From JBBDSH01 sp040905045 (GTDB taxonomy: Bacteria; Pseudomonadota; Gammaproteobacteria; Eutrophobiales; Eutrophobiaceae), in assembly GCA_040905045.1 (NCBI GenBank), contig JBBDSH010000019.1, positions 1-11,010 on the forward strand: a DNA stretch of 11,010 nt, in the 5' to 3' direction. This document shows positions 1 to 6,010 of this stretch, piece after piece. The translations under genes were made by a program, and so were the position numbers. The number at the start of each line of letters is the position of its first letter. Positions within the stretch are counted from its first letter, which is position 1. The notes under the pieces are model-generated. The model saw nothing but the letters and a program-made list of their open reading frames with translations. It had not been told where the DNA came from and searched no databases.

Positions 1-26
1 ATCCTGTCAGAGGGGAGCAGCGGCAT
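1..26 (-). CDS. Possible 5' end of a divergent leftward gene (partial)
   Basis: On the minus strand an ATG at 26-24 lies 6 nt after a GGAG Shine-Dalgarno-like sequence (36-33) and opens a frame reading MPLLPSDR up to the window edge. A second ATG at 32-30 directly abuts the GGAG and is a poorer start. In many gammaproteobacteria the gene divergent from ffh is a membrane protein of the cytochrome c assembly/CcsA (YpjD) family, so that is a reasonable guess from position. Eight residues are too few to identify a family, and this may not be a gene. Confidence 0.25.
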
Positions 27-106
27 GACCATCTCCAAAGTATGATTTTACCCTGATGCCGGCAGCGGCTGACTGGAGAAGGCGCTGCTGGTAAAATAGC
101 GGGCAG

Positions 107-134
107 TTGGTGTTTCCAGCCCGCATTTTATACG
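107..134 (+). promoter_or_regulatory. Candidate sigma70 promoter for ffh
   Basis: A TTGGTG hexamer (107-112) and a TATACG hexamer (129-134) are 16 bp apart, about 45 bp before the ffh start. Both match the sigma70 consensus only in part. On the opposite strand a TAAAAT (49-44) could serve a leftward gene, but I saw no good -35 for it. The call rests on motif reading alone. Confidence 0.3.
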
Positions 135-178
135 AATGCAAACTACTCACCCCGGATTGGCCAATCAAGAGAGACGGT

Positions 179-1531
179 ATGTTCGACAATCTTAGCGAAA
201 GATTATCACAGGTATTGAAGGAACTGCGCGGGCACGCGCGGTTGACGGAAGACAACATCGGCGAAGCCATGCGCGAAGTCCGCATGGCTTTGCTGGAGGC
301 GGATGTGGCACTGCCGGTGGTGCGCGAATTTGTCGATCACGTCAAAAGCCGGGCACTCGGCCGTGATGTTCAGACCAGCCTGACTCCGGGACAGGCGGTC
401 ATCAAGATCGTTCAGGAAGAACTGGTCAGCCTCATGGGCGAACATAATATTTCCCTGAACCTGAACGTGGAACCGCCGGCGGTGATCCTCATGGCCGGCC
501 TGCAAGGCGCCGGCAAGACCACCACCACCGCCAAACTGGGCCGCTGGCTGCGCGAGCAGCAGAACAAGAAGGTGATGGTGGTCAGTTGTGATATCCATCG
601 TCCCGCCGCCGTCGATCAGTTGCGGGTCCTGGCGCAGGAGAACGATCTGGAATTTGTACCCACCGATAACAGTCAATCGGCCGAGGCTATTGCGAAAGAC
701 GCCCTGTCCCGCGCGCGCAGGCAGTTTTATGATGTCCTGATCGTTGATACCGCCGGCCGGCTGCATGTGGACGAGGCCATGATGGATGAAATCCGGCAGG
801 TGCATGCCGGCATTGAGCCCACGGATACGCTTTTCATCGTCGACAGCATGATGGGTCAGGATGCGGTCAATGCCGCCCAGGCTTTCAATTCCGCCCTGCC
901 GCTGACCGGTGTCATACTGACCAAGGCGGACGGCGATGCCCGCGGCGGCGCGGCTCTGTCCGTGCGCCACGTGACAGGCAAGCCCATTCTGTTCATGGGC
1001 ACGGGCGAGAAATCCTCGGAGTTGACGCCGTTCCATCCGGATCGAGTCGCCTCCCGCATTCTGGGCATGGGTGATGTTCTCAGTCTCATTGAAGAGGTGG
1101 AACAGAAGACGGACCGGGACAAGGCGGAAAAACTGGCCAGAAAGCTTAAAAAGGGCAAGGGCTTCGACCTGGAGGATTTTCGCGATCAACTGGTTCAGAT
1201 GCGCAGCTTGGGCGGCATATCGGCGTTGATGGACAAGATGCCCGGCATGCCTTCCGGCGTTGCCGATCAGATGGATGGCCGTCAGTTCATCCGCCTGGAA
1301 GCGATTATCAATTCCATGACGCCGAAAGAGCGCCGCGCACCGGCCCTGATCAACGGTTCACGCAAGAAACGCATCGCCGGTGGTTCCGGTACGCAAATCC
1401 AGGACGTCAACCGGCTGCTGAAACAGTTCAAGCAAATGCAGAAGATGATGAAGAAGGCGTCGAAGAAGGGCGGAATGGAGAATATGCTGCGGGGGATGGG
1501 AGGTAACCTGCCACGCGGATTCGGCCAGTAA
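179..1531 (+). CDS. ffh: Signal recognition particle GTPase Ffh (SRP54)
   Basis: Ffh binds 4.5S RNA and signal sequences of nascent inner-membrane proteins and delivers ribosomes to FtsY at the membrane. The 450-residue product matches the usual bacterial length. The N domain (about 1-95) contains the conserved LLEADVALPVVREF stretch. The G domain has GLQGAGKTT (107-115), DTAGR (190-194), TKADGDARGG (248-257) and GTGEK (274-278). The methionine-rich M domain runs from about 330 to the end, with the RNA-binding RIAGGSGT helix near 399 and many methionines after 420. The frame is open upstream, but I chose the ATG at 179 because MFDNL is the typical Ffh N-terminus and a purine-rich GAGAGA lies just before it. 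The usual downstream partners rpsP-rimM-trmD-rplS are absent; a convergent unrelated gene follows instead. Confidence 0.97.
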   Translation: MFDNLSERLSQVLKELRGHARLTEDNIGEAMREVRMALLEADVALPVVREFVDHVKSRALGRDVQTSLTPGQAVIKIVQEELVSLMGEHNISLNLNVEPPAVILMAGLQGAGKTTTTAKLGRWLREQQNKKVMVVSCDIHRPAAVDQLRVLAQENDLEFVPTDNSQSAEAIAKDALSRARRQFYDVLIVDTAGRLHVDEAMMDEIRQVHAGIEPTDTLFIVDSMMGQDAVNAAQAFNSALPLTGVILTKADGDARGGAALSVRHVTGKPILFMGTGEKSSELTPFHPDRVASRILGMGDVLSLIEEVEQKTDRDKAEKLARKLKKGKGFDLEDFRDQLVQMRSLGGISALMDKMPGMPSGVADQMDGRQFIRLEAIINSMTPKERRAPALINGSRKKRIAGGSGTQIQDVNRLLKQFKQMQKMMKKASKKGGMENMLRGMGGNLPRGFGQ

Positions 1532-1558
1532 ATTCGCGGCGAGGTCGCCGCTCCCACA
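1532..1558 (-). repeat. REP-like palindromic element, copy 1
   Basis: Read on the minus strand, this 27-bp unit starts TGTGGGAG and folds into GCGGCG-ACCT-CGCCGC, ending GAAT. It differs from the copy at 9092-9118 at two positions (1545 and 1555). The GTGG head fits the GTRG tetranucleotide described for REP elements mobilised by RAYT-type transposases in Pseudomonas, Stenotrophomonas and related bacteria. It begins one base after the ffh stop codon, between convergent genes, where the hairpin may also help end transcription or protect the mRNA 3' end. Confidence 0.75.
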
Positions 1559-1559
1559 T

Positions 1560-1577
1560 CCAAGGTTTTACTTTGGT
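1560..1577. other. Small hairpin between two REP-like units
   Basis: CCAAGG and CTTTGG flank a short TTTTA loop and form a 6-bp stem with one G-T wobble. It lies in the spacer between the two inverted REP-like copies, so the gap between ffh and the convergent gene carries three successive hairpins. There is no clear T-run, so I do not call an intrinsic terminator. Confidence 0.3.
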
Positions 1578-1591
1578 GGAAGAACGGAGGT

Positions 1592-1618
1592 TGTAGGAGG
1601 CGCGCCCTCGCGCCGAAA
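1592..1618 (+). repeat. REP-like palindromic element, copy 2 (rearranged stem)
   Basis: The unit begins TGTAGGAG and folds into GGCGCG-CCCT-CGCGCC, ending GAAA. Compared with the copy at 9092-9118 (stem GCGGCG), two adjacent stem bases are exchanged from CG to GC. The matching two on the other arm are also exchanged, so the stem stays fully paired. It lies in the opposite orientation to copy 1, with the GTRG heads facing inward across 33 bp, an arrangement like the paired REPs (BIMEs) of other bacteria. Confidence 0.7.
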
Positions 1619-1625
1619 AATTATT

Positions 1626-2120
1626 TTATCCTTCGCCATGCTCCCTCAGGAGGTTGTCCAGCAACTGTAATGACATTCTGTGGATGTTTCCCAGATCGCT
1701 CGGCATCAACATGCCGTTTTGGGTTTCCGACCAGGTTTTTATGGTGGTTGAACCGCTTCCTTCCGGCGACAGGGACAGGCGGTTGCGCATGGACATATTA
1801 AGGCCGTAAAGATAGAAATAATACGGCGCACGGTTGAGGGTCAGACGCAATGTAATCACGTCGGCCCCCGGGTGGCTTGCCAGTTCCGAGATGTCGATGA
1901 CGCGCACACCAGAGGCGGCCAGACGTTTGGAGAGATCGGCCCTGAGCGTTTCCACGGTGATGTTCCACGTGCCCAGGTCCCTGTGAATACCCTTGATGTC
2001 AAGAGCCACGGTGTCCATGTCCTTCCGGTTTCCATACTCAAAATCATCCGTGGCGGCGGCCGTCGTGAACGGCACGGCCAGCAACAACAGAGCAAGAAAA
2101 GGCGAGAGTAGTCGTCTCAT
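1626..2120 (-). CDS. Small exported protein of unknown function, coupled to dsbB
   Basis: I do not recognise the family. The 164-residue product starts with a clear Sec signal peptide: MRR, a leucine-rich core at about 4-17, then a likely cleavage near TTAAA at about 19-23. The mature part is about 140 residues of mixed alpha/beta character with a repeated YFYLY aromatic cluster near residue 103 and no further membrane segment. It contains no cysteine at all. A longer open frame extends upstream to 2327 inside dsbB. The ATG at 2120 is preferred because a strong GGAGG stands 7-8 nt before it, a signal peptide follows at once, and it overlaps the dsbB stop as ATGA. This implies co-translation with DsbB. 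The lack of cysteine means it is neither a thiol oxidoreductase nor a disulfide-bonded client. Confidence 0.8.
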   Translation of the reverse strand: MRRLLSPFLALLLLAVPFTTAAATDDFEYGNRKDMDTVALDIKGIHRDLGTWNITVETLRADLSKRLAASGVRVIDISELASHPGADVITLRLTLNRAPYYFYLYGLNMSMRNRLSLSPEGSGSTTIKTWSETQNGMLMPSDLGNIHRMSLQLLDNLLREHGEG

Positions 2121-2617
2121 GATTGTTCCCTCCGTCGATACAATCGGATGATGAATATCATACCCGCGAGTGCCAGTGCGATAAACCAGGCCAGGCTCCA
2201 TTCCGCGATGCTGAAGGAAAGGAAGGTCCAGTCCACTTCGGCGCATTCCCCGGAGCCGCTGAACACCATGCTGATGGCTTCGGTCAGGGGAAATACTTCC
2301 AGCATGAAATCCAGCCCCGGCCCGCATTCCGGCACCTGATCCGGCGGCAGATGCTGCAGCCAGACCTGACGTCCGGCGATGCCGGCGCCGATCAGCGCCG
2401 AGAGGCTAGCCAGACCACTGTAAATCATTGCCCCGATCCTGCGCGGTCCGTGCAGAAGGCCGATAAAGGCAACGGCCATAACGGCCATGAAGGCGATACG
2501 CTGGAATACGCACAAAGGGCAGGGATCCAGTCCCTCAACAAACTGCAGATAATAACCGTAGCCGAGCAGACCGGCGCAGATGAGGACGATGATCAGGAAG
2601 AAGGGGCGGGGAGTCAT
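2117..2617 (-). CDS. dsbB: Disulfide bond formation protein DsbB
   Basis: DsbB is the inner-membrane enzyme that re-oxidises periplasmic DsbA and passes electrons to quinone. The 166-residue protein has four hydrophobic segments (about 6-24, 40-56, 63-82 and 138-158). The first periplasmic loop carries the catalytic CPLC pair (Cys33, Cys36), followed by VFQR, a family hallmark. The second loop holds Cys98 and Cys125, the pair that exchanges with DsbA. Length and all four redox cysteines fit a functional DsbB. No dsbA is in the window. The gene starts only 4 bp from a 7-bp tandem repeat array (2622-2663) that fills the normal ribosome-binding region, so its Shine-Dalgarno sequence is weak (only a GAG in the array). 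Its stop overlaps the start of the next gene by 4 nt. Confidence 0.95.
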   Translation of the reverse strand: MTPRPFFLIIVLICAGLLGYGYYLQFVEGLDPCPLCVFQRIAFMAVMAVAFIGLLHGPRRIGAMIYSGLASLSALIGAGIAGRQVWLQHLPPDQVPECGPGLDFMLEVFPLTEAISMVFSGSGECAEVDWTFLSFSIAEWSLAWFIALALAGMIFIIRLYRRREQS

Positions 2618-2621
2618 GATT

Positions 2622-2663
2622 CGTGGCTCGTTACTCGTTACTCGTGGCTCGTGGCTCGTGGCT
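2622..2663. repeat. Heptamer tandem array A, directly upstream of dsbB
   Basis: Six perfect-register 7-bp units occur in the order CGTGGCT, CGTTACT, CGTTACT, CGTGGCT, CGTGGCT, CGTGGCT. Only two variants are present, differing at two positions. The array ends 4 bp before the dsbB ATG and so forms its mRNA leader. Heptanucleotide arrays of this kind recall the STRR repeats described in cyanobacteria; I know of no function here. Confidence 0.85.
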
Positions 2664-2745
2664 CGTCATAATTTGATTATCTCATGTTTGTTCATATTGT
2701 TGCCATAAGCGGTGGATCGTGCCGACTCTTGTCACTGATTACCTG

Positions 2746-2794
2746 CCCCTTGCTACTTTTCCCTTGTGCCTTGCCCCTTGTCCCTTGCCCCTTG
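2746..2794. repeat. Heptamer tandem array B, at the 3' end of the hydrolase gene
   Basis: Seven consecutive 7-bp units stay in register: CCCCTTG, CTACTTT, TCCCTTG, TGCCTTG, CCCCTTG, TCCCTTG, CCCCTTG. The second is degenerate. Read leftward, the array encodes the last 13 or so residues of the hydrolase, and the degenerate unit (AAAGTAG on that strand) supplies its stop codon. The consensus differs from array A but the period is the same. Confidence 0.85.
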
Positions 2795-3751
2795 TATCTG
2801 TTCCGATAGGAACGCCGGGATGCGCTGTTCCAGCCAGTAGACCGGTCGACCGGGGACCGTGCCGGACACGAATCCCACATGACCGCCCCGTCTGGATAAT
2901 TCGAGTCGCACAGAGGCCGGGAGTTCATCGTCACCGGGTATGGCATCCGGTGTCATGAAGGGGTCGTCGCGGGCATGGAGGATTAACGTCGGAATGCGGA
3001 TATCCCGGAGGTATTGCCGGCTGCTGCTGCGTTGGTAGTAATCATCGGCGCCGGTGAACCCATGCAGGGGCGCGGTGACATGTTCATCGAAATCACGAAA
3101 ACAGTTCAGCCGGGCCACTTCCCCGACTGAGTATTCCTGCCGGCGGCCGTTGAATTTGCGCAGCACTTTTTTCTGCAGGCTGTGGATAAGACGGTACTGG
3201 TAGAGCCGGGACAGGCCCCGGTTCAGGCGATCCGCGCCGTCGGCCAGCAGAAACGGCACCGACACCGCTGCGGCCGCTGTCAGAGGCGTATCGTTGCCGC
3301 GCTCGCCCAGGTATTTGAGCAGGGCATTACCGCCCAGGGAATAGCCGATGGCAAACAATGGGGAATCGGGGTTCCGCGCGGCCAGCGTATCAAGCAGGAA
3401 AGCGATATCGCCCGTTTCACCGGAATGATAGCTGCGATCCAGGCGGTTAACTTCGCCGCTGCAGCCGCGGAAATGCATGAATATCCCGTGCCAGCCACGA
3501 TCATGGATGGCGCTAAGCATGCGTGCGGCATAGTGCGATTGGACGCATCCTTCCAGGCCGTGAAACAGTGCGATTACGGGCCCGCCGTCGTGTTCCGTCA
3601 GACACAGATCGACAAAATCCCCGTCCGGCAGTTCCAGTCTTTCCCGCCGCAGCCGGGGGAGACGCCGGGGTTTGAACAGAAAGGGCCATAAGGTCTGGCT
3701 GTGCGGGCCCGGCAACCACCAGGCGGCTCTGAATTTACTTTCGACAAGCAT
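2753..3751 (-). CDS. YheT-family alpha/beta hydrolase
   Basis: This is a predicted carboxyl-ester hydrolase of the YheT/COG0429 group; the physiological substrate is unknown. The 332-residue product shows the family N-terminal pattern (LPGPHSQTLWP, 13-23), then DGDFVDL (43-49), the oxyanion-region HGLEG (64-68), the nucleophile elbow GYSLGG (136-141, Ser138), HARDDPFM (259-266, acidic residue about 262) and the catalytic histidine in RGGHVGF (288-294, His291). The fold ends around residue 317. The final residues (GARDKGQGTREK) are low complexity and come from heptamer array B, which also supplies the TAG stop. The tail is therefore probably a repeat-derived addition rather than part of the enzyme. 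It diverges from the MFS gene across a 91-bp gap. Confidence 0.9.
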   Translation of the reverse strand: MLVESKFRAAWWLPGPHSQTLWPFLFKPRRLPRLRRERLELPDGDFVDLCLTEHDGGPVIALFHGLEGCVQSHYAARMLSAIHDRGWHGIFMHFRGCSGEVNRLDRSYHSGETGDIAFLLDTLAARNPDSPLFAIGYSLGGNALLKYLGERGNDTPLTAAAAVSVPFLLADGADRLNRGLSRLYQYRLIHSLQKKVLRKFNGRRQEYSVGEVARLNCFRDFDEHVTAPLHGFTGADDYYQRSSSRQYLRDIRIPTLILHARDDPFMTPDAIPGDDELPASVRLELSRRGGHVGFVSGTVPGRPVYWLEQRIPAFLSEQIQGARDKGQGTREK

Positions 3752-3797
3752 TTTTCATGGAATTGTTCGTGATTCGGAATGCTGGCTGCAATGAAAG

Positions 3798-3829
3798 ATT
3801 ATATAGTGTCTGATTTATGGAAATATCAA
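3798..3829 (-). promoter_or_regulatory. Candidate promoter for the leftward hydrolase gene
   Basis: Minus-strand TTGATA (3829-3824) is followed after 18 bp by TATATA (3805-3800), or after 20 bp by a perfect TATAAT (3803-3798). The site lies in the AT-rich 91-bp gap between the divergent hydrolase and MFS genes, about 45 bp before the hydrolase ATG. TATATA also reads on the plus strand, so the region may fire both ways, but I saw no good plus-strand -35. Confidence 0.4.
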
Positions 3830-3842
3830 GACAAGAACAATA

Positions 3843-5024
3843 ATGGACAAACGCGCCTTTGCAACCCTCGCGGCGACCATGTTCATCGCCATGCTGGGAT
3901 TCGGCCTGGTGGTGCCGTTGCTGCCCATCTATGCAGAGCGGCTCGGGGCGAGCGGGCTGCAAATCGGGTTGATCACGGCGGCCTTCAGCCTTTCCAATAT
4001 TCTCTTTCTGCCCGTGATGGGCCGGTTGTCGGATCGCCTCGGCCGCAAGATCTTCCTCTGCATCAGCCTGACATTACTGACCGTGGTTTCCTTCGGGTTC
4101 GTCTGGGCCGAGTCCGCCGCGCACCTGATCCTGCTGCGCCTGTTCCAGGGCTTTGCCACCAGCATGCATTTCCCGGTGGCACAGGCCTATCTGGGGGACA
4201 TGACGCCGGAGGGCCAGGAAGGCCGATGGATGGGCTATTTCAACGCCATCCTCTTCGCCGGCCTGGGGACCGGACCGCTGTTCGGCGGCGTGCTCAATGA
4301 TCTTCTCGGCATGAGCGCGGTTTTTATCGTCACCGGCATACTCATGATCCTGAGCCTGCTGGCGACGCTGGTATTCATCCGCGAACCGGTGAAGAAGGAA
4401 CAGCACAAAAAACCGAAACTGTCGTTCGCCGTGATCCGCAAGAGTAACGTTCTCCGGGGACTGCTGGTACTGAACATGTCCGTGGGTGTTCTGTTTGCCG
4501 TCACCATGACCTTCCTGCCTTTGCTGGCGGCAACCAATCTGGCCCTGAGCACCAGCCTCATCGGCATCATACTGGCCTCGCGCACACCGGTATCCATGCT
4601 GCAGTCCCTGACCGGGCGCTTCGCCGACATCTATAACCGCAAGGTACAAATCATCGGCGGCAACCTTGGCGCACTGGTATTCATGATCATCATGCCTTCC
4701 TGCGCGACCTTCTGGGGCCTGTTGTTTGCCAATGTCTTCCTGGCGCTGGGGATGACCATTTCCCAGCCGGCAGCCACGGCCTATGTGGTGGAAGAGGGGC
4801 GCACATACGGCATGGGTACGACCATGTCCCTGTTCATGATGGCCATGCAGGTGGGCAGCGGCATCGGTCCGATTGCCATCGGCAGCGTCATCGATGAACT
4901 GGGGATTGCCGCGGGTTTCTATACGGGCGCGGTGATGAATTTCATGGCCATTCTCTTTTTCACCTGGATGCTGCGCAATCATCCGGGCAAGAAAGCGACC
5001 TCTGTAAATACTCCTGCAGCCTGA
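3843..5024 (+). CDS. Major facilitator superfamily transporter (DHA1-like exporter)
   Basis: This inner-membrane, probably proton-driven exporter has 393 residues, consistent with 12 membrane helices. Motif A lies between helices 2 and 3 as GRLSDRLGRK (60-69). An arginine-containing helix 4 motif follows (LLRLFQGFATS, 97-107). A motif-C-like GLGTGPLFGG at 140-149 is typical of drug/proton antiporters. A central charged loop (about 179-200, KKEQHKKPK) separates the halves, and a motif A echo, LTGRFADIYNRK, appears at 256-267. The substrate cannot be inferred; multidrug or small-metabolite efflux is the likeliest role. I chose the ATG at 3843 because MDKR precedes helix 1 immediately. There is no clear Shine-Dalgarno sequence, so initiation may be weak. 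No regulator gene is adjacent. Confidence 0.9.
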   Translation: MDKRAFATLAATMFIAMLGFGLVVPLLPIYAERLGASGLQIGLITAAFSLSNILFLPVMGRLSDRLGRKIFLCISLTLLTVVSFGFVWAESAAHLILLRLFQGFATSMHFPVAQAYLGDMTPEGQEGRWMGYFNAILFAGLGTGPLFGGVLNDLLGMSAVFIVTGILMILSLLATLVFIREPVKKEQHKKPKLSFAVIRKSNVLRGLLVLNMSVGVLFAVTMTFLPLLAATNLALSTSLIGIILASRTPVSMLQSLTGRFADIYNRKVQIIGGNLGALVFMIIMPSCATFWGLLFANVFLALGMTISQPAATAYVVEEGRTYGMGTTMSLFMMAMQVGSGIGPIAIGSVIDELGIAAGFYTGAVMNFMAILFFTWMLRNHPGKKATSVNTPAA

Positions 5025-5039
5025 ATCAACCTGACCCTG

Positions 5040-5072
5040 AATCAGTTGATGCTGATTCTTTCGATATTTTTT
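5040..5072 (+). terminator. Weak candidate terminator after the MFS gene
   Basis: AATCAG (5040-5045) and CTGATT (5052-5057) form a 6-bp stem with a 6-nt loop, and a run of T follows at 5067-5072. An alternative pairing, ATCAAC with GTTGAT, overlaps it. The 9-nt gap between stem and T-run is atypical and the stem is AT-rich, so this is only a possibility. Confidence 0.25.
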
Positions 5073-5083
5073 AATGAGACCGG

Positions 5084-5215
5084 AAGTATCCCGACATTCC
5101 TTTGTGGGACACGCTGTAAATACGTCCCCTGGAGATCAAGTCCAGGGCAGGCTCTGTAAGCTCGACGGCCGCACCCATGCGGCCGACGGTCCCACAAAGG
5201 AATGTCGGGATACTT
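5084..5215. mobile_element. 132-bp MITE-like element with perfect 27-bp inverted ends
   Basis: The ends at 5084-5110 and 5189-5215 are exact reverse complements over 27 bp, starting AAGTATCCCGACATTCC on the left. Pairing stops at both borders, so the boundaries are sharp. The interior carries two more hairpins: CCCTGGA/TCCAGGG (5127-5133 with 5141-5147) and GGCCGCA/TGCGGCC (5167-5173 with 5178-5184). There is no coding capacity and I see no clear target-site duplication. It sits between the convergent MFS and DUF4197 genes. The core string GCTGTAAATACGTCC and a GC-rich palindrome closed by GTCCC resemble dispersed intergenic repeats I recall from other gammaproteobacteria. That comparison is from memory only. 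Confidence 0.75.
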
Positions 5216-5249
5216 ATAACCTGCTTAATAAATTTATTTGATATAGGGG

Positions 5250-5993
5250 CTAGTTATTCCCGAATACCTTGCGCAATAAATCGGTGGTGCGTTTGGCCGG
5301 GTCCCGCCGGATGGCCGCCTCTTCCACGGCCAGGTAATCGAAGATCGCGCTGATGGCATGATCGACGACATGCTCTGACAGATCCGCCTTGATGTCCGGC
5401 ATCAGCGGGATCTGCCGATACTGGTTCATGAAATCGTCGTAGGTCCGGATGGCACCGACCTGTGCCAGGCTGTCGTTGACGGCGGGGGTGAATTCCCGCG
5501 TCAGCGGCTCCGACATCCGGCTCTGGAAATAGCGTGTGGCGGCATCTTCCGGGCCGTTATAGATACCTTTTACATCATCCAGAGTCATGTTCGAGATGGC
5601 CTCGATAAACATCTCCCTGGCCTTCGGCGTCGCCGCCTCGGCGGCGCGGTTCATACGCAGATGCAGTTTATCGAGGGAATCACTCAGGCCGACTTTCTCC
5701 AGATTATCGCGCGCCTTTGCCAGCGATGCCGGCAACGGAATACGGGCGTTCGGATCACCGTAGTAGCCGTCCACCCGCCCGAGCCGGCTGACGACATTGC
5801 CGGTCCCGACGCGCAATGCTTCGCGCAGCCCCCCGGCGATGTCGGTGTCGGTCAGTTCGGCGGCGGTATCCGTGCCGAGAAAATCGTTAAACAGGGATTT
5901 GCTCCGATCCCACCAGCCGCCTTGCGCCGCAACGGGTTGATGTAACAAAACAGTGCAAAAGGCAAGAGCCGGCAGGAATGTAAAGTTTCTCAT
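5250..5993 (-). CDS. DUF4197 family exported protein
   Basis: The function is unknown. The 247-residue product starts with a signal peptide (hydrophobic core about 5-18, likely cleavage after VAA at 23), so the mature protein is periplasmic. The remainder matches the DUF4197 pattern as I know it: GLREALRVGTGNVVSRLG (55-72), DGYYGDPNARIPLP (75-88), LRMNRAAEAATPKAREMF (112-129), the MTLDDVKGIYNG block (136-147) and AATRYF (151-156). Mature helices are rich in alanine and charge. It is the last gene of the leftward series, 17 nt after the SGNH hydrolase gene, and has no obvious Shine-Dalgarno sequence, so it is probably translated from the shared mRNA. The start is fixed by the signal peptide. 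Confidence 0.9.
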   Translation of the reverse strand: MRNFTFLPALAFCTVLLHQPVAAQGGWWDRSKSLFNDFLGTDTAAELTDTDIAGGLREALRVGTGNVVSRLGRVDGYYGDPNARIPLPASLAKARDNLEKVGLSDSLDKLHLRMNRAAEAATPKAREMFIEAISNMTLDDVKGIYNGPEDAATRYFQSRMSEPLTREFTPAVNDSLAQVGAIRTYDDFMNQYRQIPLMPDIKADLSEHVVDHAISAIFDYLAVEEAAIRRDPAKRTTDLLRKVFGNN

Positions 5994-6010
5994 GGTGGTG
6001 TCGCTGTTCG

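Noticed and set aside
7..285. 92-residue leftward open frame over the ffh start
   Set aside because: It is antisense to the Ffh N domain and unlike any protein I recognise. The GGAG-ATG at 36-24 is in a different frame.
206..1189. 327-residue open frame antisense to ffh
   Set aside because: Histidine- and glutamine-rich shadow typical of the reverse strand of GC-rich genes; ffh is unambiguous here.
2664..2745. dsbB promoter in the AT-rich stretch between the two heptamer arrays
   Set aside because: A GATAAT hexamer is present on the minus strand, but no acceptable -35 lies at the right distance.
2622..2794. CRISPR-like array from the tandem repeats
   Set aside because: Units are 7 bp and directly abutting, with no spacers.
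4074..4982. 302-residue open frame antisense to the MFS transporter
   Set aside because: Composition (His, Gln, Gly, Asp rich) is the usual mirror of a hydrophobic membrane protein; no start signal or motif.
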